64,000 nucleotides of DNA from DATELY01 sp035276085 (GTDB taxonomy: Bacteria > Pseudomonadota > Gammaproteobacteria > Steroidobacterales > Steroidobacteraceae). Within the stretch, counting starts at the first letter, position 1, and every line of letters begins with the position of its first letter. Shown here piece by piece: positions 34,100-42,875 of the stretch. Position numbers and translations under genes: made by a program. The notes below the pieces were generated by a model. That model was given only the letters and a program-made list of their open reading frames with translations, was not told the origin of the DNA and did not search any database. The stretch covers positions 36,816 through 100,815 of the forward strand of contig DATELY010000226.1 in the NCBI GenBank assembly GCA_035276085.1. The letters are read 5' to 3'.

Positions 34100-35122
34100 C
34101 TACTTCGCGAATGCGTGCGTGAACTGATTGAACTGCACGTCCTGTGTATCGCCCCACCCCACTTTGCCGTCGCACTCCCAGCGCGTCTGGCAGAAGAACG
34201 TGTTCATGTTCTGCCACGTTTGCCATGGCATGCGGGCGTTGATGTAACCACGGAGACTGAAGCGTCTCGAGCGCGCATCTTCGAGCTCCATCTCGATGAG
34301 ACGCGGAGCGAGTCCATCGGGCTCGCGGTAAGTGAGTTTGCGTGCGGCTTGCACGGGAATGGTTTCGCCGTCCTTGTATAGGTATCCCCAGAGCAGGTTC
34401 TTGCCGGGCTGCACGTTGGGAAAGTGCTTCACCCACTCCGGGCCGAGCGCGGGATCGTCGTGAGCGAGCGCATGGAAGGCGAAGCGCTCGTCGAATACAC
34501 CGACCATCCACGAGAGTGGCGGCAGCGGCGGCGCGATCTCACGTCGTTCCTGTCCCCAGGAGCGGTCGCGCGAGAAGAAGCCGTTGATGACGAGTCGTTC
34601 GCCGAACAGGTTCAGCTCGCCACTCGTCTTCATCGCCTGGGTGAAATGGAACCCATCCGGCCTCACGGCCGGCGGCATGATCGCGTCCTGCCGCAAGGAG
34701 AAGCTCACGTTGCGCGCCGTGTCCTCGAATTCGACCAGGATGGACTTCAGTGGCTCGAGCACCTTGATGCGCAGATTGAGCGCGTCGATGCGGTAGTCGG
34801 CGATGTCGTTCTGCGGCCAGGGAAGAAAGTGATGATGCTGGATGTACTCGCACGCGAGTGTCGACTGCTTCAGACCACGCCAGATGTACACGCTGGCGCT
34901 CATCACCTTCAGCACCGGATGGAACCAGAGATAGATCTCGCCGTTGAGCGCCTGCTCCGGAATGTTGAAGCCGTAGTACGACGTTTCCGTCGCTGAGTAA
35001 TGCCCGCTCTGCGCCGGCGCGTGCAGCAGATCGTCCTCTGGCCGTGCGGCGCGAATGGATTGCCCCACCAATCCACCGGTTGCCGTGCCGGTGGCATAAC
35101 CTGAAAGACTCTCTTGGCTCAT
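34100..35122 (-). CDS. CrtC/AttH-like beta-barrel protein (DUF7064/7065-like), paralogue 2
   Basis: A 340-residue paralogue of the protein at 30508-31479, with conserved blocks EDDLLHAPAQSGHYSATETSYY-type N-terminus, IYLWFHPVLKVMSASVYIWRG and FFSRDRSWGQE. Identity between the two is only moderate by eye, so they likely act on different ligands. AGGAG lies 8 bases before the ATG at 35122, deciding the start over an upstream in-frame ATG. It stands alone on the minus strand, between the TetR gene and the luciferase-like gene. No enzyme motif can be read with certainty; binding or hydration of a hydrophobic molecule is a guess from the fold. Confidence 0.75.
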   Translation of the reverse strand: MSQESLSGYATGTATGGLVGQSIRAARPEDDLLHAPAQSGHYSATETSYYGFNIPEQALNGEIYLWFHPVLKVMSASVYIWRGLKQSTLACEYIQHHHFLPWPQNDIADYRIDALNLRIKVLEPLKSILVEFEDTARNVSFSLRQDAIMPPAVRPDGFHFTQAMKTSGELNLFGERLVINGFFSRDRSWGQERREIAPPLPPLSWMVGVFDERFAFHALAHDDPALGPEWVKHFPNVQPGKNLLWGYLYKDGETIPVQAARKLTYREPDGLAPRLIEMELEDARSRRFSLRGYINARMPWQTWQNMNTFFCQTRWECDGKVGWGDTQDVQFNQFTHAFAK

Positions 35123-35243
35123 TCCAGTTTCTCCTGAAGGACGCTGCGGCAAGACTACTCATCGAAGCGATGGTTTGGTACTCGCCGCGGTCGCATGAGA
35201 TGCTGATGGCTCACAGATGTGCCGCGCGACGGAGATGGGTTCC

Positions 35244-36134
35244 ATGAAGATCGGTGCTGTATATCCACAAATCGAGTTGGGCGGCGATCCCGAGGCATTC
35301 GATCGAATCGCCAGAAGCGTGGAGCCGATCGGCTTCGATCACTTGCTGATGTACGACCATGTGGTTGGCGCAGTGCACGAGAAGCGCGACCCGCCTTTGT
35401 GGGAGCGCGGACCGTATACCGACAAGGATCCCTTTCACGACCCGCTGATGGCCTTCTCCTATGTGGCCGGCATCACGCGGCGGATCGAACTCGTCACCGG
35501 CGTGTTGATTCTGCCGCAGCGGCAGACCGTGCTCGTCGCAAAGCAGGCAACCGATCTCGATCTGCTGTCGGGCGGTCGTCTGCGACTGGGCGTCGGCAGC
35601 GGCTGGAACTACGTCGAATACGATGCGCTGGGACAGAACTTCGCCACGCGCGGCGAACGGCTGACCGAACAGATCGGGTATCTCCGGCAACTGTGGTCGC
35701 AGCCGCTCCTCACCTTCCGCGGCAAGTTCGACAGCATCGACCGCGCCAACATCGTTCCCCGCCCGAAGCGGCAGATACCCATCTACTGCGGGGGCTTCGC
35801 CGAACCGATGTTCAAGCGCGCGGCCCGGATGGCAGACGGATTCATCTTCGCCTCGGGCATCGAGTTTTCGCTGCGGGGTTGGTCGCGCCTGCGGGAGCTG
35901 TTAACCGAGGCCGGACGCTCGATCGCGGGCTTCGGTGCCGAGTGCATTTTGCAGAACGATCGCGGTCATGGAATGAGCCAGCAGGAGGTGCTCGACGCCG
36001 CCCGTCGCTGGCAGGATGCCGGTGGCACGCACGTCTCCGTCGTCACGATGGGACGGGGCTATCGCGCCCCGGAGGAGCACATCCATCACCTCGCCGAAGC
36101 GCAGATGCGTCTGAGGGCAGCGCTCGATACGTAG
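35244..36134 (+). CDS. Luciferase-like (LLM) flavin-dependent oxidoreductase
   Basis: A 296-residue TIM-barrel oxidoreductase of the bacterial-luciferase superfamily, close to the TIGR03619-type F420-linked group. Motifs: MKIGAVYPQIELGGDP at the start, GFDHLLMYDHV, TGVLILPQRQTVLVAKQATDLD and RLRLGVGSGWN (near 119-129), PIYCGGFAEPMFKRAARMADGF. GGAG sits 9 bases before the ATG at 35244. Whether FMN or F420 is used cannot be told; F420 is uncommon but not absent in proteobacteria. It may oxidise a hydrophobic or ketone substrate. Divergent from the beta-barrel gene. Confidence 0.88.
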   Translation: MKIGAVYPQIELGGDPEAFDRIARSVEPIGFDHLLMYDHVVGAVHEKRDPPLWERGPYTDKDPFHDPLMAFSYVAGITRRIELVTGVLILPQRQTVLVAKQATDLDLLSGGRLRLGVGSGWNYVEYDALGQNFATRGERLTEQIGYLRQLWSQPLLTFRGKFDSIDRANIVPRPKRQIPIYCGGFAEPMFKRAARMADGFIFASGIEFSLRGWSRLRELLTEAGRSIAGFGAECILQNDRGHGMSQQEVLDAARRWQDAGGTHVSVVTMGRGYRAPEEHIHHLAEAQMRLRAALDT

Positions 36135-36396
36135 CCGAGCGCTCAAGATGCCGCGTCGTGTCAATGCAGTTGCACCGAGTGTAATTCACGCCGCCTGCCT
36201 CCCCTCGCACCGGAGTGCGCAGGGGACAGTGCTGTGATAGGTTGCCCGCAACAGCACTCATCCGAGGTGATCGCAACAGCAGGGTCGCCCGACTGAGCCG
36301 GAGACGACCGACAGGTTCGCGTATCGACTGCGCGCCTCCCGGCAAGGCGAGTTGCCGGCGCGATGAGAGAGACATTGTTCTAGGGGGATGTTGCCA

Positions 36397-37413
36397 ATGA
36401 GCACAGCTGGCTTGACCCGTGCGTCTTGCGGCTACGAAAGCAGGATGCTCCTGGATTCACTGGCGAGCACCGCCTGTGCGATGCGGCTTGGCGCCCGGGA
36501 AGAGACGGACATCCTGCGAGCGCGCTTCAACTACGTGCGGCTCGGCTCGGTCAACCTGCTGCATTACCGGGCCATGGGATTTCACATGGCGGAGCGCACG
36601 CGTGCCCACATCCTGCAGGATGACGCACGGTACTTCCTGCTGTGCATACCTCTGTGCGCGCGTTACACCGTGAGCTATCGCGGGCATGTCGAAGAGGTCC
36701 CGTCGCGCAGCTTCGTCTTCCTGCCGACCGATACGCCCTTCGAAACCATCCAGCGCGGCGTGACGCGTCACTCTGAATTCGAGGCCGCCGTCCTGCGGTT
36801 GCCCGCGGCGCCACTGCGAACTCGCATCCCGACGATCGACGATCTCTGCGGACACTTCATCCGCATGACGCCTTCGATGGCGGGCGCGATCCGCGCGACA
36901 CTCGATTGGGCATTGAGCGTCGGAACGCTGGACGAGGCCACGGGGGAAGCTGTCGGCGCCGGCCTGCTCGAGATGTTCTGCGCCTATGCCGAACGCGCGG
37001 CGGACGTGAGCGCGAAGGTGCGGCAGGGCAGATCGTCGCTCGAACGCACCCTCGAGCGCGCCAAAGCATTCATCGAGGCACATCTCGCGGACGCGAGCTT
37101 GAGTGCGACGGATGTCGCCAAGTATTGCCGCGTTTCAACGCGCTATCTCCATACGGCCTTTGCATCTCAATCCGACTCCGCCTGGCGCTACATTCGTGAG
37201 CGGCGGTTGCAGCGGTGCCAGCAGGCGCTGCGCGATGACGCGCAATCGCACCGCACGGTCGCCGAAATCGCGGCGAGCTGGGGACTCACGGACCCGTGCC
37301 ACTTTTCGAAGGCCTATAAGTCACGCTTCGGCGTTGCGCCGAGTGGGGACCGGTGCAGCCATACTTGCGCAGCCAGACTGGCCAGCGAGTCGGGAATTCA
37401 GGCAAACACATGA
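36397..37413 (+). CDS. AraC-family regulator
   Basis: A 338-residue regulator with an N-terminal AraC_binding_2-type sensor domain (residues about 25-200) and a C-terminal double HTH (about 222-320): LSATDVAKYCRVSTRYLHTAF and VAEIAASWGLTDPCHFSKAYKSRFGV. AGGGGG is 9 bases before the ATG at 36397, supporting this start over one at 36388. The stop overlaps the ATG of the next gene, a phosphotransferase (ATGA), so the two are coupled and the regulator probably controls its own operon and perhaps the SDR/DUF1214 genes following. Members with this sensor domain often respond to aromatic or alicyclic inducers. Confidence 0.9.
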   Translation: MSTAGLTRASCGYESRMLLDSLASTACAMRLGAREETDILRARFNYVRLGSVNLLHYRAMGFHMAERTRAHILQDDARYFLLCIPLCARYTVSYRGHVEEVPSRSFVFLPTDTPFETIQRGVTRHSEFEAAVLRLPAAPLRTRIPTIDDLCGHFIRMTPSMAGAIRATLDWALSVGTLDEATGEAVGAGLLEMFCAYAERAADVSAKVRQGRSSLERTLERAKAFIEAHLADASLSATDVAKYCRVSTRYLHTAFASQSDSAWRYIRERRLQRCQQALRDDAQSHRTVAEIAASWGLTDPCHFSKAYKSRFGVAPSGDRCSHTCAARLASESGIQANT

Positions 37414-38474
37414 GCAACGCAAAGCTGCCGCGCACCGTCGAGGAGCTCACCGCTCCCTGGTTGACCGACGCGCTGCAGTCCCATTGCCCTGGGATTCGCG
37501 TCACGGCGCTGAGCATCGAGAAGATCATCTGGGGCACCGCAACCAAGGTGCTGGTCGATGTGCGTTACGACGCGGGCACGAATGCCTGGCCGATCCCCGA
37601 CACGCTCTGCATCAAGGGCGAGCTCGACGAACGGCTGCGTAGAGCGCTGGGCATCAGCATGACGGGAACGCAGATGGAGGCTGCGTTCTACAGCGATCTG
37701 GCGCCCAAGCTCGGTGTACCGCTCGCGCGTCACTGGTTTGCCGGTTCCGAACCCGGCATGGGACTTCTGATCCTGGACAACATGGCGGCCGCGAACTTCA
37801 CGTTTGGCGCGCCCACCGAACCCTGGTCGCCGGAGCTCGTGAGCAAAGCAGTCGACATCCTTGCGATCTTGCACGGCTCGACTTGGGGCAAGCGCTTTCC
37901 GGATGTTCCGTGGCTGCAGATCGGTTCGCCCGCCCATCGCGGCTACACGGAATTCCTCATGTCGGAGAAGCATTGGCAGGAGCGCGCCACAGACCCTCAG
38001 GCGTATCGACTGCTGCCCTACGTCGCCGACCGCGAGCGCAGCCTCAAGGGCTGGCACGCCTTGTGGCGTTACGATGAAACGCATTCGCAGTGTCTCGTGC
38101 ACGGCGATGCGCATCTGGGCAACACCTGCATCGATCCGACCGGCCAACCCTTCTTCATCGACTGGAGTGCCCCGAACATCTCGAACTGGGCGATCGATGT
38201 GGCCTACTTCATTACGGGCGCACTGACAGTCGAAGATCGGCGCGCACACGAGGATGCTCTCGTGCATCGCTATTTCGATCAGCTGGCAGCGCACGGCGGG
38301 CCGCGGCTCGAGCGCACGGAAGCGTGGGACGATTACCGTCGTCATCTCATTCAAGGCATGAACTGGGGTGTGCTCCCGCCCAGCATGCAGGCGCACGAAT
38401 GTGTCGCCGCGATGGGCGAACGCTACGGCATCGCCATGACCGACCATGACACGCTGGGTGCACTGGGCGTCTGA
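37410..38474 (+). CDS. APH/EcKinase-like phosphotransferase
   Basis: A 354-residue kinase-like protein with all catalytic motifs: VHGDAHLGNTC (His231, Asp233, Asn238) and FFIDWSAPNISNWAIDVAYF (Asp251). The DWS in place of DWE and the N-terminal region IEKIIWGTATKVLVDVRY resemble the ecdysteroid-22-kinase-like/DUF1679 branch, which phosphorylates hydroxyl groups of steroids in insects. Bacterial homologues occur in sterol and terpenoid catabolic loci. The ATG overlaps the stop of the AraC gene. I infer phosphorylation of a hydroxylated small molecule. Confidence 0.87.
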   Translation: MSNAKLPRTVEELTAPWLTDALQSHCPGIRVTALSIEKIIWGTATKVLVDVRYDAGTNAWPIPDTLCIKGELDERLRRALGISMTGTQMEAAFYSDLAPKLGVPLARHWFAGSEPGMGLLILDNMAAANFTFGAPTEPWSPELVSKAVDILAILHGSTWGKRFPDVPWLQIGSPAHRGYTEFLMSEKHWQERATDPQAYRLLPYVADRERSLKGWHALWRYDETHSQCLVHGDAHLGNTCIDPTGQPFFIDWSAPNISNWAIDVAYFITGALTVEDRRAHEDALVHRYFDQLAAHGGPRLERTEAWDDYRRHLIQGMNWGVLPPSMQAHECVAAMGERYGIAMTDHDTLGALGV

Positions 38475-38630
38475 GTCTGAGCGACTGACTTTCCATGGGC
38501 CGCAACGCAGCTACGGTCGTTCAAAACCGGGCATGCAGTTCCATTTTTCACCAGTGTCTGTTCCAGCAATGACAAGGTGTCGCGGTAGGCCTTCGCTACT
38601 ATCCTTTATCGTGACGATGGAGAAACACTG

Positions 38631-39419
38631 ATGACGCGGTTCGCAGGCAAAAAAGCGGTTGTCGTGGGTGCGTCGGCCGAGGGTGGCTCGGGTTGGGTCA
38701 TCGCCGAACGGCTGGCTCGCGAAGGAGCGAACGTCGTGGTCGCCGCCCGCAACCTTGCCTCATTGCAACGCCTGGCCGATCGAATCAATGGCCATGCCGT
38801 CCGCTGCGATGCGAGCAAGCCCGAGGATATCGCGGCGCTGGCGCAGGAATGCGCCAAGCAGACGGGCCGCGTGGACATTGCCATTTATGCCGCGGGATGG
38901 CCGAAGGCAGGAACGATCGCGAGCACGACGCCGGCGGATCTCATGGAAGCGTTCGGCGTGAACTTCATGGGTCCCTTCTGCTTCGTGCGCTCGATTGCCG
39001 AAGTGATGAACGATGGCGGCGCGATCAGCGTCATCTCGTCGCTCGCATCGACCAACGTCGTGCCGGGGCAAGTGGCCTACGCGTGCGCAAAGGCCGCGAC
39101 GAACTTGATGATGCGCTATGCCGCCATTGAGTTGGCGCCACGGGGCATCCGCGCCAACGTGGTCGTACCGTCGCTCATCGCCACACCGATGACCGAGCCA
39201 TTCCGCGCCATGCCAGGCGTGGTGGACGCGATCATGAAAGAAGTACCGCTGAAGCGTCCGGCGACTGCGGACGACATCGCCGCGGCCTGTCTGTGGCTCG
39301 CATCGGATGAATGCTTCGCCACCGGCGCCTGGCTGCCGGTCGATGGGGGGCACAACCTGCGCCGGGCTCCGTACCCAGAAGACTTTCCCAAGGGAGCTTA
39401 CGAATCGATGGACTCCTGA
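38631..39419 (+). CDS. SDR with extended glycine loop, paralogue B
   Basis: A 262-residue SDR. The loop is GASAEGGSGW, two residues longer than TGxxxGxG and followed by an invariant Trp shared by the four paralogues. Catalytic SSLASTN and YACAK are intact. The C-terminus goes beyond the usual end with HNLRRAPYPEDFPKG, a tail also shared. GGAGAAACACTG precedes the ATG. The next gene, a DUF1214-type protein, starts 14 bases downstream, the first of three such pairs. An SDR/DUF1214 complex or sequential action is suggested by this linkage (inference). Confidence 0.88.
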   Translation: MTRFAGKKAVVVGASAEGGSGWVIAERLAREGANVVVAARNLASLQRLADRINGHAVRCDASKPEDIAALAQECAKQTGRVDIAIYAAGWPKAGTIASTTPADLMEAFGVNFMGPFCFVRSIAEVMNDGGAISVISSLASTNVVPGQVAYACAKAATNLMMRYAAIELAPRGIRANVVVPSLIATPMTEPFRAMPGVVDAIMKEVPLKRPATADDIAAACLWLASDECFATGAWLPVDGGHNLRRAPYPEDFPKGAYESMDS

Positions 39420-39433
39420 AAGGAAGTGCCTCG

Positions 39434-40690
39434 ATGAACTCAACCCATCCGCCAGCCGAAGAGATCGCAAAAGTCGCGGACAAAGAGTGGCGCGCATACA
39501 TCGAGCCGTTGCTGCCCCTCGGTGAGCAGATCGCGCGGATGTATCCGCCCGCAGCGGATCCGCAGATTCGTCAGGAACTGTTTCGCTTCATGTACTCCGA
39601 GCTCGGCGCCGGTTACATGCAGCTCGTCTATGCGAGTCCGGAGTATCCGGACTTCGTGCCGAACTGGACGCAGGTCTTCAACAACGGCGGCAACCTGAAT
39701 CCGGACAACGTCCAGCAGTTCACTCCGCTCGATGACGCTGGCATCTACAAGATCTCCGGCTATCGCGGCAGCGTCTACATCGTCGACTTCCAGGTCGGTG
39801 ACAGCCCGATGTTTGCCTATGGTCGACGCAACCAGGACAAGAGCTACGGTCCGACGCTCGCGAACTACGATATCGACGAGTTCACGCTCGGCAAGGAGGG
39901 TGCCTTCGAATTCATCCTCAGTGCCGAGCGGCCCAACGGCTACACGGGCGACTGGCGTCGCCTGCCGCCCAACAGCAACTACCTCCTGGTGCGTCAGCTC
40001 TCCTACGACTGGTTGAACGAGGTCGATGCCCGTCTCGCCATCGAGCGTCTGGATCGTCCTGCGGCCAAACCGCGACAAACGGCGGCAGAGATCAAAGCGG
40101 CGTTGGACGGCATTCCGGGATGGACGGAACGCTGGCTCAAGCTGGCCATCGGCCCCGCCGAAGCCGAGAAGATGAATTGGAAGACGGCATGGGGCGTCGC
40201 CAATGGCGACAGGATCGTGCTGATCGACTTCACAGGCGACCAGGGCGGACGCGGCGCGCAGATGTACATCTGCGGACGCTTCGAGCTCGAACCCGATGAA
40301 GCACTGATTTACGCGATGAGCCCAGGCCGGTGCCGCTACTGGAACCTGCATCTCGGCAGCGAAATGATGAACACCCTGGACTTCATGAATCGCCAGGTCA
40401 GTCTCAACGGCTTCACCGCGAAGCCCGACAGCGACGCCACGATTCGCATCGTGATCTCGGCGCAGGACCCGGGCGTGCCGAACTGGCTCGACAACATGGG
40501 CTACAGGGCCGGCTTCATCTGGGGCCGCCTCGACACGTGCGAACGCAAAACGCAGCCCACCATCACGAAAGTCCGCTTCGCGGATCTGCACAAGCACTTG
40601 CCCGCGAGTACGCCGCGAGTCGGCGCCGAAGAGCGTGATGCCGCGATCCGCCTGCGTCGCAAGGGCGCTCAGCTGCGACGGAGATGGTGA
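39434..40690 (+). CDS. DUF1214-domain protein, paralogue B
   Basis: A 418-residue soluble protein with the DUF1214 (PF06742) C-terminal beta domain. Recognisable blocks: SGYRGSVYIVDFQVGD, LSAERPNGYTGDWRRLPPNSNYLLVRQ, NLHLGSEMMNTLDFMNRQVSLNG, and the family hallmark AQDPGVPNWLDNMG near residue 354. No signal peptide. AGGAAGTGCC precedes the ATG. It directly follows SDR paralogue B and is followed after 4 bases by the sulfotransferase gene, so the three form one operon. Biochemical function of DUF1214 proteins is largely unknown. Paralogues at 42876 and 48838 pair with the other SDRs; this copy is the most diverged. Confidence 0.83.
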   Translation: MNSTHPPAEEIAKVADKEWRAYIEPLLPLGEQIARMYPPAADPQIRQELFRFMYSELGAGYMQLVYASPEYPDFVPNWTQVFNNGGNLNPDNVQQFTPLDDAGIYKISGYRGSVYIVDFQVGDSPMFAYGRRNQDKSYGPTLANYDIDEFTLGKEGAFEFILSAERPNGYTGDWRRLPPNSNYLLVRQLSYDWLNEVDARLAIERLDRPAAKPRQTAAEIKAALDGIPGWTERWLKLAIGPAEAEKMNWKTAWGVANGDRIVLIDFTGDQGGRGAQMYICGRFELEPDEALIYAMSPGRCRYWNLHLGSEMMNTLDFMNRQVSLNGFTAKPDSDATIRIVISAQDPGVPNWLDNMGYRAGFIWGRLDTCERKTQPTITKVRFADLHKHLPASTPRVGAEERDAAIRLRRKGAQLRRRW

Positions 40691-40694
40691 GCGG

Positions 40695-41846
40695 ATGTTG
40701 TGCGTCGATGCGCTGCTGAAGGATGCGCAGGCCGCGAGCGGACTGAGCGACTACGGCGATAGGCAGTTCACCGCGGGACTGCAGGTACTCGTCAATGCGA
40801 TCAACACCGAAGCGCATCTGACCGCAGAGAACGAAGCGCGCTTCCGCCTCGAGCTGCTGCGTCTGCTGGAGAACCGCTTACGCATGCGCCGCGACCTCGT
40901 GGCGCATCCCGAGATTCTCGAGGAAGAAGTCCTGCCGCCGGTGTTCATCACCAGCCTGCCGCGCACGGGCTCGACCAAGCTCCATCGCATGCTCGCCGCC
41001 ACGGGCGACTTCCATTCGATGAAGTTCTGGCAGGCGTACCACTTCGCGCCGTTCTCACGCGAACGCCAGACACCCGATCCGCGCATCGCCGTCGCGGATC
41101 GCTACCTCACCTGGATGAGGCAGCGCGCGCCGCTCTTCGCGACGGGACATCCCATGTACACCGAGGAGACGGAAGAAGAGCAGGTGCTGCTCGATGCGGG
41201 ATTCAACAGCCTGTACCAGCATGCCGCGCATCTGAACGTCCCCAGCTACGTTCAATGGGTGCTGGCACAGGATCCGCGTCGCATGTTCGACGACATGAGG
41301 CGGATCCTCCAGTACCTGCAATGGCAACACTTCAAGGGCCTGCGCCGCCGCTGGATCCTCAAGACGCCGTGCCTGCTCGGAACCGAAAGCGCGCTCGCGC
41401 ACGCATTCCCCGGCATGGACTTCATCGTCACGCATCGCCATCCGCAACTCGTGATGGCATCCACGGCCGCGTTGCTCTGCGGCGTTCTGCAGGTATTCAA
41501 CGATTCGATCGACAAGCACAGGGCCGGCACGGTGATGCTCGCCAACTTCGGCGCAACCGTACAGCGCCACTTGCAATGGCGGGCCGACTATCCCGCCTCG
41601 AAGGTTCGCGACGTGCGCTTCGACGAGGTCGTCGCCGACGAAGCCGGTGTGCTGCGCCGCCTGTACGACTTTCTGGCCCTGCCCTTCACGCAGACGGCTC
41701 ACGACAACGTCCGTCAGTGGCTCGCCATGGATGCTGCTCGTCGTGAGGCATCGCCAAAATTCACGTTGGAGGAATTCGGGCTCGATGCGTCGACCGTCGA
41801 CCGCGTGTTCGCGGCGTACATCGAGCGTTATCGCCACCTTCTTTGA
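40695..41846 (+). CDS. Sulfotransferase family protein
   Basis: A 383-residue protein of the PF13469 sulfotransferase family. The 5'-phosphosulfate loop ITSLPRTGSTKLHRML spans residues about 85-100, and the 3'-phosphate motif FIVTHRHPQLVMAS is near 237-250. The ATG at 40695 begins 4 bases after the stop of the DUF1214 gene; an earlier in-frame start at 40635 lies inside that gene. Family members transfer sulfate from PAPS to alcohols, but many bacterial ones have unknown substrates. Its place in the SDR/DUF1214 operon suggests conjugation of the same hydroxylated compound (inference). Confidence 0.88.
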   Translation: MLCVDALLKDAQAASGLSDYGDRQFTAGLQVLVNAINTEAHLTAENEARFRLELLRLLENRLRMRRDLVAHPEILEEEVLPPVFITSLPRTGSTKLHRMLAATGDFHSMKFWQAYHFAPFSRERQTPDPRIAVADRYLTWMRQRAPLFATGHPMYTEETEEEQVLLDAGFNSLYQHAAHLNVPSYVQWVLAQDPRRMFDDMRRILQYLQWQHFKGLRRRWILKTPCLLGTESALAHAFPGMDFIVTHRHPQLVMASTAALLCGVLQVFNDSIDKHRAGTVMLANFGATVQRHLQWRADYPASKVRDVRFDEVVADEAGVLRRLYDFLALPFTQTAHDNVRQWLAMDAARREASPKFTLEEFGLDASTVDRVFAAYIERYRHLL

Positions 41847-42046
41847 CAACGGCGCATGCAGAGCTCCGCCTGCAATGAATTCCGAGATCGCGATTGAAGG
41901 GGCCTACTCATGATTCTTTACGTTGTTTGCTGCCGCGGCATTTCTTAGTATGCGTCTACTATGCAGCCTCGGCGATCGTCGGCAGCAGCCTGAGGGGTGC
42001 TCGCTGCTGCGTTGCGAAATGGCCTCACCCCATCGGAGTCGCAGAG

Positions 42047-42853
42047 ATGAACGACCTGAAGAACAAAGTGGCTGTGGTGCTCGGCGCCTCGGCCGAGAAC
42101 GGCACGGGTTGGGCCATCGCGCGGGCACTTGCGCAGGCCGGGGCCAAGGTCGTCGTCGCCGCCCGCAGCTTCGATCGTTTGCAGGCGCTGGCGGAAAAGA
42201 TCGGCGCATTGCCCGTGGCCTGCGATGCCGGCTCCGAAGCCGATGTCGCCGCGCTGGCACGAACGGCGAAGGAGCGCTTTGGCAAAGTCGACATTGCCGT
42301 GAACTCGGCCGGGTTGCCCGTCGTGAGCTTCATCTCCGAAGTGACACAGCAGCAACTCGACGATGGCGTGCGCGTCAACTACTTCGCCAACGTGTACTTC
42401 ACGAAGTACATGGCCGAAGCAATCGGTCGTGATGGCTCGATCATCCTGATCACCTCCATGAGCACGACCCACCCTGTCATTCCGCACTTCGCCTATGCCT
42501 GCGCCAAGGCGGCGACCGACTGCCTCGCGCGTTACGCCGCCATCGAATACGGCCCGCGCAACATCCGCGTGAACACCATTCTGCCGGGCTCGATTCGCTC
42601 GGATCTTGCGGCCGAGGCGTACAAGGTGCCGGGATTCGAAGACGCATTCAAACGTGAGATCCCGCTCGGACGCGTCGGTGAGCCCGACGACTTCGCCAAT
42701 GCCGTGCTGTGGCTCGCCGGCCCCGCCTACGTCACCGGGCTCAACCTGCAGGTGAACGGCGGCAACCACCTGACGCGCTTCCCATCGCCCCAAGATCTCA
42801 ACACGATCGTCGAGGCGTACAAGACCGGCAAGCCGCTCTACGATCGCGGCTGA
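42047..42853 (+). CDS. SDR with extended glycine loop, paralogue C
   Basis: A 268-residue SDR, loop GASAENGTGW, catalytic TSMSTTH and YACAK, IRSD and a shared C-terminal tail HLTRFPSPQDL. Of the set it is closest to paralogue A at 14997 (shared VNSAGxPVxSFI and PLGRVGxPDDFANAVLWLAGPAYVTG-like stretches). The start at 42047 has CGGAG upstream; the frame is open leftward to 41894 but that part is not conserved. It is followed after 22 bases by the second DUF1214-type gene. A 200-base gap to the sulfotransferase gene contains TTTACG and TAGTAT, possible -35/-10 elements near 41918-41950. Confidence 0.88.
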   Translation: MNDLKNKVAVVLGASAENGTGWAIARALAQAGAKVVVAARSFDRLQALAEKIGALPVACDAGSEADVAALARTAKERFGKVDIAVNSAGLPVVSFISEVTQQQLDDGVRVNYFANVYFTKYMAEAIGRDGSIILITSMSTTHPVIPHFAYACAKAATDCLARYAAIEYGPRNIRVNTILPGSIRSDLAAEAYKVPGFEDAFKREIPLGRVGEPDDFANAVLWLAGPAYVTGLNLQVNGGNHLTRFPSPQDLNTIVEAYKTGKPLYDRG

Positions 42854-42875
42854 GCCTCTCGCCGGCGGCGCAACC

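Noticed and set aside
17220..38474. Aminoglycoside resistance genes
   Set aside because: The three APH-fold proteins match broad small-molecule kinase subfamilies, sit among catabolic genes, and one lacks the catalytic motif; nothing supports antibiotic resistance.
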